Virus record (IMG/VR): IMGVR_UViG_3300009506_000101
Span: 1-56,965 of that record
DNA length: 56,965 nucleotides
Reading direction: 5' to 3' (one strand)
Origin: a virus
Both the position numbers and the translations under genes were made by a program. The notes below the pieces were generated by a model. The model had not been told where the DNA came from. It saw nothing but the letters and a program-made list of their open reading frames with translations, and ran no database searches. Below, piece after piece: positions 56,266-56,965 of the stretch (the stretch's first letter is position 1; every line of letters starts with the position of its first letter).

Positions 56266-56965
56266 GGTCGGCCTCCTCGGGGAACAGGCGGGAGCCTTCA
56301 CCCTGCCCCCACTCGCGGTCGGCCTCAGTAACAAGCATCTCCCGAACCGTGCTCTCCCAATTGATGCGCAGCTCTGGATGCACGCGCTGGACGATCAGCT
56401 CCCGCCTCGCCTCGTCCCTCTCCGCCTCCGCCACGTCCTTGTCCTGCAGCGTGGCCGTGAGCCGCTCCTGGAGCTGTCCCACATCTGACGCCTCGAGCAG
56501 GTGGATGCGAAGCTTTTCCATGACGCGGGTGAGCGTCACGTCCTGCCCTCGGGTGAGCCCACGCTCTGCCAGCAGCTCGGCCTCGGCCTTGTCGGCGCGG
56601 GACTTTTCCTCGTTCCAGTCCTCGAGTAGCTCACGGTGCTCCTGCCCATCGCGCCACTTTGCAAGCTCCCTGGACATTTCGTCTACACGCGACTCGTACA
56701 TGTACTCTGTCCTGGTAGCGCGCTCGGTAGCTCTAGCTGCATCCGCCTCGGCCTTGTCGGCGCGGGCGCGCTCGGCCTCCGTCTGCGCTATCTGGATGTC
56801 GCAGTTGTTTTTGAAGCACAACGCTCTCCGCTCCAGCTCCTCGATCCGATTCTGCAAGGCGTCGGCACGGGCGCGCTCGGTATCCTGCAGCCTCACCGAC
56901 TCCGCATTTGTAGCTCGCCACGCTTCGATTGCTACCTGTAGCGTCTCGATCCGCCGGTCCTTGGC
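56258..56965 (-). CDS. Coiled-coil protein, N-terminus outside the window
   Basis: The frame is open to the window edge and ends at 56258, giving at least 235 residues that are almost wholly coiled coil with repeated ARADKAEAD units (AQTEAERARADKAEADAARA; EDWNEEKSRADKAEAELLAE). A GTG at 56896 could be an internal start but the upstream part has the same character. Probably an early-region structural or scaffolding protein; unnamed. Confidence 0.6.
   Translation of the reverse strand, partial: AKDRRIETLQVAIEAWRATNAESVRLQDTERARADALQNRIEELERRALCFKNNCDIQIAQTEAERARADKAEADAARATERATRTEYMYESRVDEMSRELAKWRDGQEHRELLEDWNEEKSRADKAEAELLAERGLTRGQDVTLTRVMEKLRIHLLEASDVGQLQERLTATLQDKDVAEAERDEARRELIVQRVHPELRINWESTVREMLVTEADREWGQGEGSRLFPEEADRG

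Noticed and set aside
1-56965. CRISPR array or phage-encoded defence island
   Set aside because: No regularly spaced direct repeats with unique spacers; the only tandem repeats are in-frame within fibre genes.
1-56965. Mu-type transposable phage
   Set aside because: The virion genes are Mu-like, but no DDE transposase, MuB-like ATPase, Gam or Mor gene is present in the window.
1-56965. Closed circular genome
   Set aside because: Joining the ends puts a TAG nine codons upstream of the first frame with no start between, and no terminal repeat is visible; the edge genes simply run off the window.

Overview
The window is a high-GC, almost gapless stretch of a tailed double-stranded DNA phage (or prophage) genome. 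It encodes a complete myovirus virion with a Mu-type architecture: small and large terminase, gp29-like portal, HK97-type prohead protease with a scaffold tail, decoration and major capsid proteins, gp36-like connector, neck proteins, contractile sheath, tube, two chaperone-like proteins, tape measure, gp43/gp44/gp45/gp46/gp47/gp48-like baseplate genes and several fibres. No Mu transposase, integrase or C-type repressor is visible. The replication genes (DnaB-like helicase, primase-polymerase, RusA-like resolvase) are those of an autonomously replicating phage. Host is an inference only: GC-rich lipoprotein genes, one with a Gly/Thr/Pro linker and Cys-rich tail, recall Myxococcota.

Layout. 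About 1-2200 (+): a small accessory cluster (conserved phage protein, GIY-YIG protein, cytosine-methylase-like protein). 2100-8412 (-): lysis and envelope region with a lysozyme-like protein, a terminator, a tRNA-like gene, coiled-coil and membrane proteins, a GH25 muramidase coupled to a papain-like protein, and lipoprotein and membrane genes; an HNH-HTH gene lies on + at 4059. 8417-16739 (-): fibres and tailspike, including a 25-fold HxH fibre and a glycosyltransferase, broken by three + strand genes (12531-13436). 16742-30618 (-): baseplate, tape measure, chaperones, tube and sheath, interrupted by a + strand Cys-rich gene at 25952. 30641-43331 (-): neck, capsid, portal, terminase, ParB-methylase. 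43381-49242 (-): a long chain of small coupled genes, many with zinc ribbons, including Lar-like and RusA-like proteins. 49283-56965 (-): helicase, prim-pol, replication accessory protein, HNH, three LexA-type winged-helix proteins, ASCH protein, PD-(D/E)XK-like nuclease and Dam-like methylase.

Nearly all minus-strand genes overlap by 1-4 bases (ATGA, GTGA, TAATG), so translation is strongly coupled and expression runs from right to left. At least five genes, including the large terminase and the ParB-methylase, are split between two adjacent reading frames. Either the consensus carries indel errors or the genome is decaying or uses recoding; this should be settled before start and stop coordinates of those genes are trusted. 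The most unusual single element is a tRNA-Met-like gene whose 7-base anticodon loop is perfectly duplicated. No stretch of more than 300 bases lacks a gene; the longest gap is 52654-52867, which holds two interleaved inverted repeats.
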